8,845 bases of DNA from VGEM01 sp033764265 (GCA_033764265.1 JANRJB010000049.1:1-8845); one strand, 5' to 3'; counted from the stretch's first letter, positions 1 through 6,926 are shown. Notes: generated from the letters alone by a model not told the origin. Translations and numbers: made by a program.

Positions 1-3000
1 TCGTTCAGACCGGCGGATCGATCCTGTCCGAACAGAACAACACCATGACTCTGTCCGGCGCGATCACGCTGGGCACGCCCGGCAAGCTGCGCATCAACGC
101 CAACGGTTCGGCGGCCGAGACCAACGTGTCCGGCACGATCACCAATTCGGGCGCCATCGAACTCGATTCCTCGTCGGGCGGCGCGGACGCGACGCTCGAT
201 CTGCTCTCGACCGGGTCGATCGTGATGAACGCCGGCGGCATCATCCAGGCCGTGGCCGGCTCGGGCGGCACGCGCTTCATCCGCAACGGCACCATCACCG
301 GCGCCGGCACGCTCGACATCGATCAGAATACGACGTTCTCCAATCTCGACGTGGTCACCACGGGAACCGTCGATATCGCCTCGTCCAAGGCGCTGACGCT
401 GACCAGCACCGCCGGGGCTTCGACCATGGCGTTGAACGGTAGCGCGTCATTCGCCGGCGGCGGCTCGCTGGTGCTGGCGGTTGGCACGGAACTCAACTTC
501 AACAGCGGCACCAACATCACGCTGTCATCCACCACCGCGGCCGTGAACGTCGGCTCGGACGGTTCGGCCAGCTTCTTCGTCAACGGCACGGCGGTGCTGA
601 AGGTCAACAACACGCTGGATGCCGATCAGGGCCGCATTTCCGGCGACTTCACCATCGGCTCGACCGGAATCCTGCTGTCGGAACAGAACAACACGATGTC
701 GGTCGACGGCTCGATCACCATCGATTCGGGCGGTCAGCTCAAGGTCAACGCCAACGGCAGCTCGGCCGAACTCAACTTCGGCGGCGTGATCCTGTTCAAT
801 TCGGGCACGATCCTGCTGACGTCGGACTCGGCAAGCTCCGTCACCATGGACTTCACCGCCGCCGGCACCATCAACAACGCCGCCGGTGGCGTCATCCGCA
901 CGTCGATCGGCGCGGGCGGCGCCCGCACGTTCAAGGCGGTCGCCATCTCGAACCAGGGCTCGATCGACATCGACCAGGATACGACCTACCAGGGCGCGGC
1001 GACGATCACCAACTCGGGTTCGATCGACGTTGCCTTGGGCAAGACGCTGACGCTGATCAACTCGGGCGGCGCGCCCTCGATGATCCTGAATGGCTCGACC
1101 ACGCTCGGCGGCGGCGGCACGCTGTCGATCGATTCCGGCTCGACGCTCACGGTCAACACCGCAATTACATTGTCCAGTTCGACCGTGGCGCTCAACGTCG
1201 GCGCCACCGGCTCTGCCACCGTCAACGGAACGGGCGTCATCACCGTGGCCAACACGCTCGACGCCGACCAGGGCCGCATCACCAATGCACTGGTGGTCAA
1301 CACCGGCGGCGTCATCCTGGCCGAACAGTCCAACACCATGACGCTGTCTGGCTCGGTGACCATCGGCACCAGCGGCATCCTGCGTGTCAACGCCAATGGC
1401 TCGTCGGCCGAACTGAACATCAGCGGCAACGTTAGCAATACCGGCACGATCGAACTGACCTCGAGCACGTCGGCCAACTCGACCCTGGACCTGACCGGCG
1501 CGACGCTGACCAACAACAACAACGGCTTCTTCAAGATCATGGCCGGGGCCGGCGGTTCGCGTTTCGTCAACGGCGGGGCGATTGTCAACGACGGCTTCCT
1601 GACGGCTGTCGGCGCGGCCACGGGCACGATCTCCTCTTCGTTCACGATGGGCGCGTCGGGCGTAATCCAGGTCGACGACGGTGCATCGCTGACGTTCGCG
1701 AACGGCTTCGCCAACCCGAACGCCATCCAGATCCGCCAGACCTCGGGCACCACCACCAGTACGTTCAACGTTACCTCCGGCACGATCACCAACAACTCCA
1801 CCATCGACGTAACTAACTTCACCGGCAACGCAATGGTGGCCAACGTCGGCGCGGCGATCAACAACACCGGAATCTTTGTGCTGCTCGACGCCCAAGGTGC
1901 CGGCAGCGTCACCGCCAACTTCACCAAGGGCGTCAGCAATTCGCAGCTGTTCCGTCTGACCGCTTCGGCCGGTCCGGGTGCGGCGGTCACCGCCAATTTC
2001 ACCGGCGGCGGCTCGTTTACCAATAACTCGTCGGGTCTGTTGTCGATCGTCGCCGGCAACGGCGGCGCTCGGACCATATCGGGCGAGATCAACAACCTGA
2101 CCGGCGGCACGATCGATGTGGAGACCAACACCACGTTTGCGCTGGGAACAACGACGCTCGACAACAGCGGTCTGTTCGACGTCAATGCCGGTGTGACCGC
2201 GAACTTCACCTCAACGACCGCGCAGTTCCATAACTTTGCCTCCGGCACGTTCTCGATCGACTCCAGCGGCACCGTCAAGATGAACGGCACCGACATCGAC
2301 AACGATGGTGTGCTGGTCGTCAATGGTACGTTGTTCATGGGCGACGGGATCGACAACGGCGCCGACGGCGGCGATCTGATGAACGACGGCTCGATCACCG
2401 GCTCGGGCGCCATCTTCATGGAAGGCGGCACCTTCACCGGCAACGCCGCCGGCGGCAGCGTCACGCTCAACCCCGGCAACTCGCCCGGCATGCTCACCAT
2501 CGACGGCAACATCTATTTCAACGACCGGTCGAAGGTGGTGATCGAAATTGGCGGGCGCAATCGCGTGTCGGAGTACGATGTGCTGGCCGTGCGCGGGCGG
2601 TTCGCCCTCGGCGGCACGCTGGCGGTGGCGGCCTACGGCGCGTTCGCGGCGGCGGCCGGCGACAGCTTCGACGTGATCGAGTGGAACAGCCGGTCCGGCA
2701 TGTTCCACGAGGCCGAGGGTCTCGACCAGCACGCCGGCGTGGCGCTCAAGCCGCTGTTCAAGGACGACGGCCTGACGCTGCAGGCGCTGGCCGTCACGCA
2801 CGACGGCGGCGCGGGCGACGATGCGCTCAACGGCACCGATGGCGACGACGCCCTGGTCGGCCGCGACGGCGACGATACGCTGTCGGGCGGCCTGGGCTCG
2901 GACCTGCTGCTGGGCGGCGACGGCGACGACACGCTGTTCGGCGGCGCGGGCGACGACACGCTGGTGGGCGGCAAGGGCAGCGACACGGCGGAATACACGT

Positions 3001-3539
3001 CGTCCACGGCATCGATCAGCGCCGACCTCGCGGCCGGGCGCATCGCCGACGGCCTGGGCGGGGTGGACACGGTGATCTCGGTGGAGAACATCGTCGGCAC
3101 CGGCCACGACGACCTGATCGTCGGCGACGACCGGGCCAATGTCATCGTCGGCGGCGGCGGGGCCGACACGCTCACCGGCGGGGCCGGCGCGGATGTGTTC
3201 GTGTACCGCGCGCCGTCCGAGGGCGGCGACATCATCACAGACTTCGTGTCGGGCGAGGACGCCATCCGGCTCGACGGCGCGGGCTTCGGGTTGACCGGCG
3301 CGGTGGCCGAGGGCGCCAACTTCTCGGTGATCGGCCAGGCCTACGACGGCGCCAACGCCGGGGCCAACGCGGCGTTCGCGGCGAATGCCCCGACGCTGGT
3401 GTACTCGACCGCGACGCACGCGCTGTACTACGACGCCAACGGCGCCGAGCCGGGCGGCTACGCCATCCTGGCCACCCTGCAGCCGGGCGCCACACTCACG
3501 GCGGCGGACATCCAGCTGGCCGCCGGAAGCCTGGTGTAG
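1..3539 (+). CDS. Giant repeat protein with RTX calcium-binding C-terminus, probable type I secreted adhesin/surface protein (5' end missing)
   Basis: The reading frame is open from base 3 to the TAG at 3537-3539 (1178 codons). The first ATG, at 45, lies inside a repeat, so the true start is upstream of the window. Codons 1 to about 830 are rich in Thr, Ser, Asn, Gly and Val, with 'NTGTIEL' and 'TLDIDQNTTF'-type strands that suggest a beta-solenoid. At about 2474-2800 comes a segment starting NPGNSPGMLTIDG and including VSEYDVLAVRG, the kind found at the end of autotransporter stalks. From 2808, nonapeptides such as GGDGDDTLFGGAGDDTLVGG bind calcium in RTX proteins; a second cluster lies at 3100-3210. 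The end (DIITDFVSGEDAIRLDG, ALYYDANG, LTAADIQL) resembles C-terminal signals for type I (ABC/MFP/TolC) export. No enzymatic domain is visible. Adhesion or a surface-layer/biofilm role is inferred from architecture; no secretion genes lie in the window. Confidence 0.88.
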   Translation, partial: VQTGGSILSEQNNTMTLSGAITLGTPGKLRINANGSAAETNVSGTITNSGAIELDSSSGGADATLDLLSTGSIVMNAGGIIQAVAGSGGTRFIRNGTITGAGTLDIDQNTTFSNLDVVTTGTVDIASSKALTLTSTAGASTMALNGSASFAGGGSLVLAVGTELNFNSGTNITLSSTTAAVNVGSDGSASFFVNGTAVLKVNNTLDADQGRISGDFTIGSTGILLSEQNNTMSVDGSITIDSGGQLKVNANGSSAELNFGGVILFNSGTILLTSDSASSVTMDFTAAGTINNAAGGVIRTSIGAGGARTFKAVAISNQGSIDIDQDTTYQGAATITNSGSIDVALGKTLTLINSGGAPSMILNGSTTLGGGGTLSIDSGSTLTVNTAITLSSSTVALNVGATGSATVNGTGVITVANTLDADQGRITNALVVNTGGVILAEQSNTMTLSGSVTIGTSGILRVNANGSSAELNISGNVSNTGTIELTSSTSANSTLDLTGATLTNNNNGFFKIMAGAGGSRFVNGGAIVNDGFLTAVGAATGTISSSFTMGASGVIQVDDGASLTFANGFANPNAIQIRQTSGTTTSTFNVTSGTITNNSTIDVTNFTGNAMVANVGAAINNTGIFVLLDAQGAGSVTANFTKGVSNSQLFRLTASAGPGAAVTANFTGGGSFTNNSSGLLSIVAGNGGARTISGEINNLTGGTIDVETNTTFALGTTTLDNSGLFDVNAGVTANFTSTTAQFHNFASGTFSIDSSGTVKMNGTDIDNDGVLVVNGTLFMGDGIDNGADGGDLMNDGSITGSGAIFMEGGTFTGNAAGGSVTLNPGNSPGMLTIDGNIYFNDRSKVVIEIGGRNRVSEYDVLAVRGRFALGGTLAVAAYGAFAAAAGDSFDVIEWNSRSGMFHEAEGLDQHAGVALKPLFKDDGLTLQALAVTHDGGAGDDALNGTDGDDALVGRDGDDTLSGGLGSDLLLGGDGDDTLFGGAGDDTLVGGKGSDTAEYTSSTASISADLAAGRIADGLGGVDTVISVENIVGTGHDDLIVGDDRANVIVGGGGADTLTGGAGADVFVYRAPSEGGDIITDFVSGEDAIRLDGAGFGLTGAVAEGANFSVIGQAYDGANAGANAAFAANAPTLVYSTATHALYYDANGAEPGGYAILATLQPGATLTAADIQLAAGSLV
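3..1600 (+). repeat. Long-period internal repeats (about 215 codons) in the RTX protein gene
   Basis: The block L(S/A)EQ(N/S)NTM recurs with its ATG at 45, 696 and 1338, giving periods of 651 and 642 bp (217 and 214 codons). Each copy is followed by a matching (K/R)(I/V)NANGS(S/A)AE(T/L)N segment. NTLDADQGRI recurs at 609 and 1251, also 642 bp apart. Two full units and the first part of a third are seen. Weaker copies continue: the (A/S)GxGG(A/S)R junction seen near 918 and 1547 returns near 2055, followed by GTIDVETNTTF, which resembles the GSIDIDQDTTY of unit 2. The nucleotide copies have diverged, so the duplication is not recent. More units probably lie upstream of the window. Confidence 0.85.
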
Positions 3540-3567
3540 CGCCGGTCAGACGCCTTCCGCTCCCCAA

Positions 3568-3879
3568 TCACGTGGGAACGTCGGCGCTCAATTTGAAGAT
3601 GCGGTCGAGCTCTTCCAGCGTTCTTGCGATCAAGCGGGCCCGCCGGGGGTCGGCGCCGTCGGGTGTCGCGGCATAGAGCTGGAGCAGGTATTTGGCCTTG
3701 GTAACGGCCTCTTGCGCCGACACGGCCGGCGTCGACTCCAGGAAATCCTCGAACTCTTTCTGCCGGAACCTCAGCGCCGCCTGGTCCGCCTGGACGTCGG
3801 CAAGCCGCCGGCGGATATCGGTCTGCTTCTGGGCCGCCATGCCGCGATGGCGATCAAGTTCGACGGGATCGTCTGCCAT
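3568..3879 (-). CDS. Conserved hypothetical protein, 103 aa, charged and probably coiled-coil
   Basis: I chose the ATG at 3879 (MADDPVELDRHRGM...). The frame stays open upstream to 4176, but that upstream stretch runs out of frame across another small gene and reads as Arg-rich shadow. The protein is rich in Arg, Ala, Gln, Glu and Leu. Heptad-like helix (RRRLADVQADQAALRFRQKE, about residues 24-43) suggests a coiled coil. The second half, PDGADPRRARLIARTLEELD, is also helical. There is no signal peptide or membrane segment, so it is probably cytoplasmic. It resembles small uncharacterised alphaproteobacterial proteins I recall beginning with 'DDPVELDRHRGMAAQK'; no function is known to me. It lies 41 nt after the 45-codon gene on the same strand, so the two may be co-transcribed. 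No clear Shine-Dalgarno precedes it. It converges on the RTX gene, with 28 bp between the stops. Confidence 0.75.
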   Translation of the reverse strand: MADDPVELDRHRGMAAQKQTDIRRRLADVQADQAALRFRQKEFEDFLESTPAVSAQEAVTKAKYLLQLYAATPDGADPRRARLIARTLEELDRIFKLSADVPT

Positions 3880-3920
3880 GGCGTGATGCGGCCGCCGACG
3901 CGGCTTTGGCCCCGCGACGA

Positions 3921-4058
3921 CTACTTCGTCCTGATCTTGAGTGGCGTCGCAACGTGTTCGTTCTTGCGCGATTGATAGTCGGATTTGGACGCGCTCTTGG
4001 CGCCGGTCTGCTTGGGCTTCTTGTTCTCTCGCCCGCTCTTTCGTTCGCCGCGTGCCAT
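3921..4058 (-). CDS. Small, strongly basic conserved hypothetical protein (45 aa)
   Basis: The ATG at 4058 reads MARGERKSGRENKKPKQ... and ends LKIRTK before the TAG at 3923-3921. It is short enough to be missed by length filters. It is supported by a strong Shine-Dalgarno (GAGGAG, 8 nt before the ATG) and by a start resembling a family of tiny alphaproteobacterial proteins of the form MARG...REKKKPK. The protein has 14 Lys/Arg against 4 Asp/Glu, few hydrophobic residues and no signal peptide. It is probably disordered in the cytoplasm, and nucleic-acid binding is possible but unproven. It leads a likely two-gene unit with the 103-aa gene downstream. A perfect 18-bp dyad lies 29 bp upstream of the start. 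Function unknown. Confidence 0.72.
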   Translation of the reverse strand: MARGERKSGRENKKPKQTGAKSASKSDYQSRKNEHVATPLKIRTK

Positions 4059-4066
4059 GTATGTCG

Positions 4067-4072
4067 CTCCTC
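4067..4072 (-). promoter_or_regulatory. Ribosome binding site of the 45-aa gene
   Basis: On the minus strand GAGGAG lies 8 nt upstream of the ATG at 4058. It is the main nucleotide evidence that this very short frame is translated from that start. Confidence 0.7.
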
Positions 4073-4087
4073 GGGAAAATGGTCCGA

Positions 4088-4105
4088 TGTGACGAGCCCG
4101 TCACA
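4088..4105. promoter_or_regulatory. Perfect 18-bp inverted repeat, candidate operator or 5'-UTR hairpin
   Basis: TGTGACG-AGCC-CGTCACA has 7-bp arms without mismatch and a 4-nt centre. It lies 29 bp upstream of the 45-aa gene's start, in the gap between two divergent genes. The outer halves (TGTGA...TCACA) recall CRP/FNR-family sites, but the spacing between them is 8 nt and not the 6 nt of the CRP consensus. It could be the site of a different regulator, or a stem-loop in the minus-strand leader. No T-run follows on either strand, so an intrinsic terminator is unlikely. Confidence 0.5.
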
Positions 4106-4199
4106 CCGTCGCGCCGGCTCGATGAATAAAGGGCTTGGACCTCAAATGCGGGCGCCAGGATTACAGAACATCGCAAGTTGCGCCCGGATCGGTGACGGG

Positions 4200-4217
4200 A
4201 TCAGGTCTATCAGGTCT
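4200..4217. repeat. Tandem 9-bp direct repeat upstream of the hydrolase gene
   Basis: ATCAGGTCT occurs twice head to tail, 106 bp before the hydrolase ATG. It may be chance, or a pair of half-sites for a regulator. The gap 4059-4322 otherwise holds only the minus-strand leader described above, a pair of ACATGT palindromes at 4277-4282 and 4295-4300, and the hydrolase RBS. I found no convincing -35/-10 pair in it. Confidence 0.3.
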
Positions 4218-4307
4218 ACCCAACCGAAGCCATGCGTTTGTTTGGACTCAGCCTCCGGCAGCGCACCAGCGCGCAAACATGTATGCTGCGGCAGACATGT
4301 CGGTCGC

Positions 4308-4320
4308 GAGGGGGAGGGGG
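4308..4320 (+). promoter_or_regulatory. Purine-rich ribosome binding site fixing the hydrolase start
   Basis: The stretch is GCGAGGGGGAGGGGG apart from its first two bases, with GGAG at 4313-4316, 6 nt before the ATG at 4323. The frame is open back to 3906. This site, together with the signal peptide right after the ATG, is why the start is placed at 4323. Confidence 0.6.
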
Positions 4321-4322
4321 CC

Positions 4323-6056
4323 ATGTTTCTAACCGGTGAGTTCGCGCGTCGGCCACGACGGGCCGGTCTGGGCGCGATGATGGGTTGCGCGCTCGCAGCC
4401 TGGGCGATGCTCGGCGGATTGGACGGCCGCGTGCACGCCGCGGAGTCCATGCAGGTGATCACGCTGCGGGCCGCGGACGGCGTTGAAATCCCCGCCGTGC
4501 TGCGAATCCCGCCCGGCGGGCTCAACGCGCGCGCCCCGGCGGTGGTGTTCGACCATGACGGCCCGATCGGGCATCCGACCGATGCCGGCGATGCCGCGCG
4601 CTGGCTGGCCGAGGCGTTCGCGCGTGCCGGCTACACCACGCTCAGTCCGCTCTCGCGGCACTTCTCGGGGCGCGGCTCGCCCGGTTATCCGCGGGCCACG
4701 TTCATGTCCGCCACCGCCGACATCCGGGCGGCGGTCGATTGGCTGGCCCAGATCGACGGCACGGCCGGCATCGTGCTGGTCGGACAGGGTCTCGGCGCGA
4801 CGCGGGTCGCGGCCTACGCGGCCCAAAGCGGCGACCGGCGCGTCAAGGCGATGATCCATCTCGATCCGATGCCGGACCTGCCCGCATGGATGAAAAGCCG
4901 CCTCGGACCGGCCGGCTACGATGCGGTGGCCGCCCGCGCACGGGCCTTGGTCGACGCCGGCACGCCGGGTGCCTACGTTTACGAACCGCTCAACCCGCCG
5001 GCCGGCGCCGATGCCGTGGGGTTGCTGCAGTCCGCGGCGGCCTGGCTCGACTGGTGGGGGCCGGACTCGACGGCACGCCTGACCGCGTTCGCCGGCCGCA
5101 TCGCCGTGCCGCAACACACCATGACCGGCCCGGCCGATCCTTCGCGCACCGGCGATATCGCGCGTCAGGCGCTTGCGTGGCTGGCGGCGCAAGACCTCGC
5201 GCCGACGCCCGACATCGACATATCGGTGGTGGACTCGGCCTCCCGCGATGGTCGCGTGATGTCGGGCCTGATGTACGAGCCGGCAACCGGGCGCGACCCG
5301 GCCGAGCCCGCCGTCATCATGCTGTACGGCAGCGGCGGCGACACGCTGTGGAGTTCGAGCCACTGGTTCTCGGCGCGTCTGGCCGAGCACGGCCACACCG
5401 TCATCGCCGCGCGCACCCGCGCCGCCGGGCCCTTGATCCGCTCGACCACGATCGAGTCCGAGATGCACGATCTGGCCGGCTGGGTCGAGACCGCGGCGGC
5501 GATGGGATTCCGCACGCTCTTGATGGCCGGCCACAGCCTGGGCGGCATCCGCGCCACTTATTACGTCGTCTCGACCGGCGATGCGCGCATCAAGGGTATC
5601 GTCTATCTGTCGCCGACAGTCGATTACCCGGCCATGGCGAAGGCCAGCCTGGGCGCGGAGAAGTACCGTGCCATGGTGGCCGACGCCGAGCGGCTTGTGG
5701 CCGCGGGCGAGGGCGCGCGGCGCATTGTCACGGGCGCCGGTCCGCTGCCGCCGCCGGCCGTGCCCGGCACTATCCGCGAATTCGACTATACCGCCGAGGC
5801 GTTCCTGTCGCGCTTCGGGCCCGGCGCGGTCACCACGCACACCGAACAGGTGGCCAGGCTGTCGATCCCGATCCTGGCGATGGCCGGCAGCCGCGACAAT
5901 CTGGCCGGGCTCGATTACTTGCGGCGGTTCACCGCCGCCGCCGGCGGCCCGGCCGAGATGCGCTGGTATGACGACGGTGCGCCGCATAGCTTCGAGGGCT
6001 GGGAGGACCGCGTCGTCGCCGACACGCTGGCCTGGATCGCGGCGCGGTTCCCGTGA
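4323..6056 (+). CDS. Exported tandem alpha/beta-hydrolase protein with one degenerate and one intact active site
   Basis: The 577-aa protein starts at ATG 4323. It has a signal peptide: Arg-rich n-region (ARRPRR), hydrophobic core at about 14-32, and a likely cut after VHA (residue 39), so it is probably periplasmic. Two homologous domains follow. Domain 1 (about 40-290) has GQGLG at 154-158, where Gly156 replaces the nucleophile serine, and no matching C-terminal histidine. Domain 2 (about 300-577) has GHSLGG with Ser405, a likely acid Asp525 (AGSRDN) and His555 (APHSFEG), a full Ser-Asp-His triad. The halves align at MKSRLGPAGYDAVAARARAL / AKASLGAEKYRAMVADAERL, and AWLDWWGPD / AFLSRFGPG. 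The substrate is unknown; an esterase or related hydrolase is the general expectation. A terminator-like hairpin and the regulator gene's promoter follow at once, so it may be its own transcription unit. Confidence 0.82.
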   Translation: MFLTGEFARRPRRAGLGAMMGCALAAWAMLGGLDGRVHAAESMQVITLRAADGVEIPAVLRIPPGGLNARAPAVVFDHDGPIGHPTDAGDAARWLAEAFARAGYTTLSPLSRHFSGRGSPGYPRATFMSATADIRAAVDWLAQIDGTAGIVLVGQGLGATRVAAYAAQSGDRRVKAMIHLDPMPDLPAWMKSRLGPAGYDAVAARARALVDAGTPGAYVYEPLNPPAGADAVGLLQSAAAWLDWWGPDSTARLTAFAGRIAVPQHTMTGPADPSRTGDIARQALAWLAAQDLAPTPDIDISVVDSASRDGRVMSGLMYEPATGRDPAEPAVIMLYGSGGDTLWSSSHWFSARLAEHGHTVIAARTRAAGPLIRSTTIESEMHDLAGWVETAAAMGFRTLLMAGHSLGGIRATYYVVSTGDARIKGIVYLSPTVDYPAMAKASLGAEKYRAMVADAERLVAAGEGARRIVTGAGPLPPPAVPGTIREFDYTAEAFLSRFGPGAVTTHTEQVARLSIPILAMAGSRDNLAGLDYLRRFTAAAGGPAEMRWYDDGAPHSFEGWEDRVVADTLAWIAARFP

Positions 6057-6059
6057 CCG

Positions 6060-6097
6060 CGCGCCGCCATCGCGTTGAACGGACGCGGCGCGTTTCT
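6060..6097 (+). terminator. Candidate intrinsic terminator after the hydrolase gene
   Basis: CGCGCCGC (6060-6067) pairs without mismatch with GCGGCGCG (6085-6092) around a 17-nt loop, followed by TTTCT. It starts 4 bp after the hydrolase stop. The T-run is short, so termination may be weak. The -35 hexamer of the next gene's promoter lies in the loop. Confidence 0.45.
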
Positions 6098-6102
6098 ATA
6101 AT
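6075..6102 (+). promoter_or_regulatory. Sigma70-type promoter for the GntR-family regulator gene
   Basis: TTGAAC (6075-6080) is followed after 16 bp by a perfect consensus TATAAT (6097-6102). Transcription would start near 6109-6110, giving a leader of about 26 nt before the GTG at 6136. The TATAAT stands out in such GC-rich DNA. The -35 sits in the short palindrome CGTTGAACG (6073-6081), which might allow autoregulation. Confidence 0.6.
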
Positions 6103-6135
6103 GCCGCCGATGTATAAAGCCTTGCGAGTTGACCC

Positions 6136-6909
6136 GTGACGACACCGCGCGAGCTGCTCCGCCGCGGGGCCCATGCCCCGCTGCACCACGCCGTTTATTC
6201 CATTCTGCGCGGCCGGCTGCAGGAAGGGCGCTACCCGTCCGACCTGCCGCTACCGGGCGAGCATCACTTGTCGGGCGAATTCGGCGTGTCGCGCGTGACG
6301 GTGCGACGCGCGCTGAGGCAATTGTCCGATGAGGGCTGGATCGAAAAACAACCGGGCATCGGCACGTTTCCGTCGGCGTCGGGCAACCGCGATCTCGCGC
6401 TGCCGTTCAACGACTACCTGGAGTATCTGACCAAAACCACCGCGCCCTACAAGCTTAAGCTGGTGGCATACGAGGTCATCAAGACGCCGGAGTTTCTCAA
6501 GGCGCGCAAATTGAATCTCGGCCGCCGCGTGCTCAAGATTCAGCGCCTGAGCCTGCTCAAGGCGCAGCCGGTCCACTTCCTGGTCAGTTATATCCCCGGC
6601 GATCTGGCGCATGTCGTCACCAAGCGCGATGCCGGCAACAAGCACGTCATGAGCATTCTCGAGGCCGGCGGGGTGCGCATCACGCACACCGACTTGCTGA
6701 TCTCGGCCGTGCCGGCTGATCTCGCGGTCGCCGCCCGGCTGGAGGTCGCGGCCGGCAGCCCGCTGATCGCCGCGCAGCGCATCTCGGTCGGCGAGGACGG
6801 CGAACCGGTCGAGTTCTCGGAATCGTACTCGCGGCCCGACATGTTCCGCTACCGCATCTCGCTCGATCGCGGGAACGGCCGCGCCAACGCCGTGCGCGAG
6901 GAGGTCTAG
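6136..6909 (+). CDS. GntR-family transcriptional regulator, HutC subfamily (wHTH + UTRA)
   Basis: The 257-aa protein starts at GTG 6136, the first possible start after an in-frame TGA at 6130. Residues about 14-78 form the winged helix typical of GntR: LPGEHHLSGEFG then the recognition helix VSRVTVRRAL (51-60), and the wing EGWIEKQPGIGTF (66-78). The remainder (about 105-245) fits a UTRA ligand-binding domain, with RVLKIQRLSL, the AQPVHFLVSYIPG strand, and the closing SPLIAAQRI and EPVEFSESYSRPDMFRY segments. Members bind small metabolites and usually repress nearby catabolic or uptake genes as dimers. It lies directly upstream of the monooxygenase and receptor genes, the likely targets. No Shine-Dalgarno precedes the GTG, although the promoter is strong; a tiny upstream frame ends on the start codon and might couple translation. 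The ligand is unknown. Confidence 0.88.
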   Translation: MTTPRELLRRGAHAPLHHAVYSILRGRLQEGRYPSDLPLPGEHHLSGEFGVSRVTVRRALRQLSDEGWIEKQPGIGTFPSASGNRDLALPFNDYLEYLTKTTAPYKLKLVAYEVIKTPEFLKARKLNLGRRVLKIQRLSLLKAQPVHFLVSYIPGDLAHVVTKRDAGNKHVMSILEAGGVRITHTDLLISAVPADLAVAARLEVAAGSPLIAAQRISVGEDGEPVEFSESYSRPDMFRYRISLDRGNGRANAVREEV

Positions 6910-6926
6910 CGGAGGGGGACGGGGCC

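Noticed and set aside
525..1895. Long minus-strand open frame (456 codons) opposite the repeat gene
   Set aside because: It is Arg/Gly/Asp/Ala-rich with no domain. It mirrors the GC-rich codons of the clear plus-strand repeat protein, and a second minus frame (986-2512) is open over the same DNA for the same reason.
2806..3210. Short GC-rich tandem repeats as a CRISPR or satellite array
   Set aside because: The period is 27 bp (9 codons) with variable bases and no spacers. It encodes RTX nonapeptides in frame.
2211..3419. Minus-strand open frame of 402 codons opposite the RTX region
   Set aside because: It is low-complexity Arg/Val/Ala sequence that arises from the complement of GGCGACGAC-type RTX repeats; the RTX frame is unmistakable.
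4088..4105. Canonical CRP/FNR site
   Set aside because: The TGTGA and TCACA halves are 8 nt apart, not 6, so the consensus is not met; kept only as an unidentified dyad.
3880..4176. Upstream extension of the 103-aa minus-strand gene to the ATG at 4176
   Set aside because: It overlaps the 45-aa gene in another frame and reads as Arg/Gln-rich shadow; the recognisable protein begins at MADDPVELDRH.
3906..4322. N-terminal extension of the hydrolase frame back to the ATG at 3906
   Set aside because: It would run antisense across the 45-aa gene and put 139 unrelated residues before a good signal peptide. The ATG at 4323 has its own ribosome site.
4344..4388. Lipoprotein signal or Tat signal at the hydrolase N-terminus
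   Set aside because: Cys22 is preceded by AMMG, a poor lipobox, and lies inside the hydrophobic core. RRPRR lacks the Tat consensus; an ordinary Sec signal with a cut after VHA fits better.
4329..5987. Minus-strand open frame of 552 codons opposite the hydrolase gene
   Set aside because: It has an Arg/Gly/His-rich composition and no motif, while the plus strand carries two hydrolase domains and a signal peptide.
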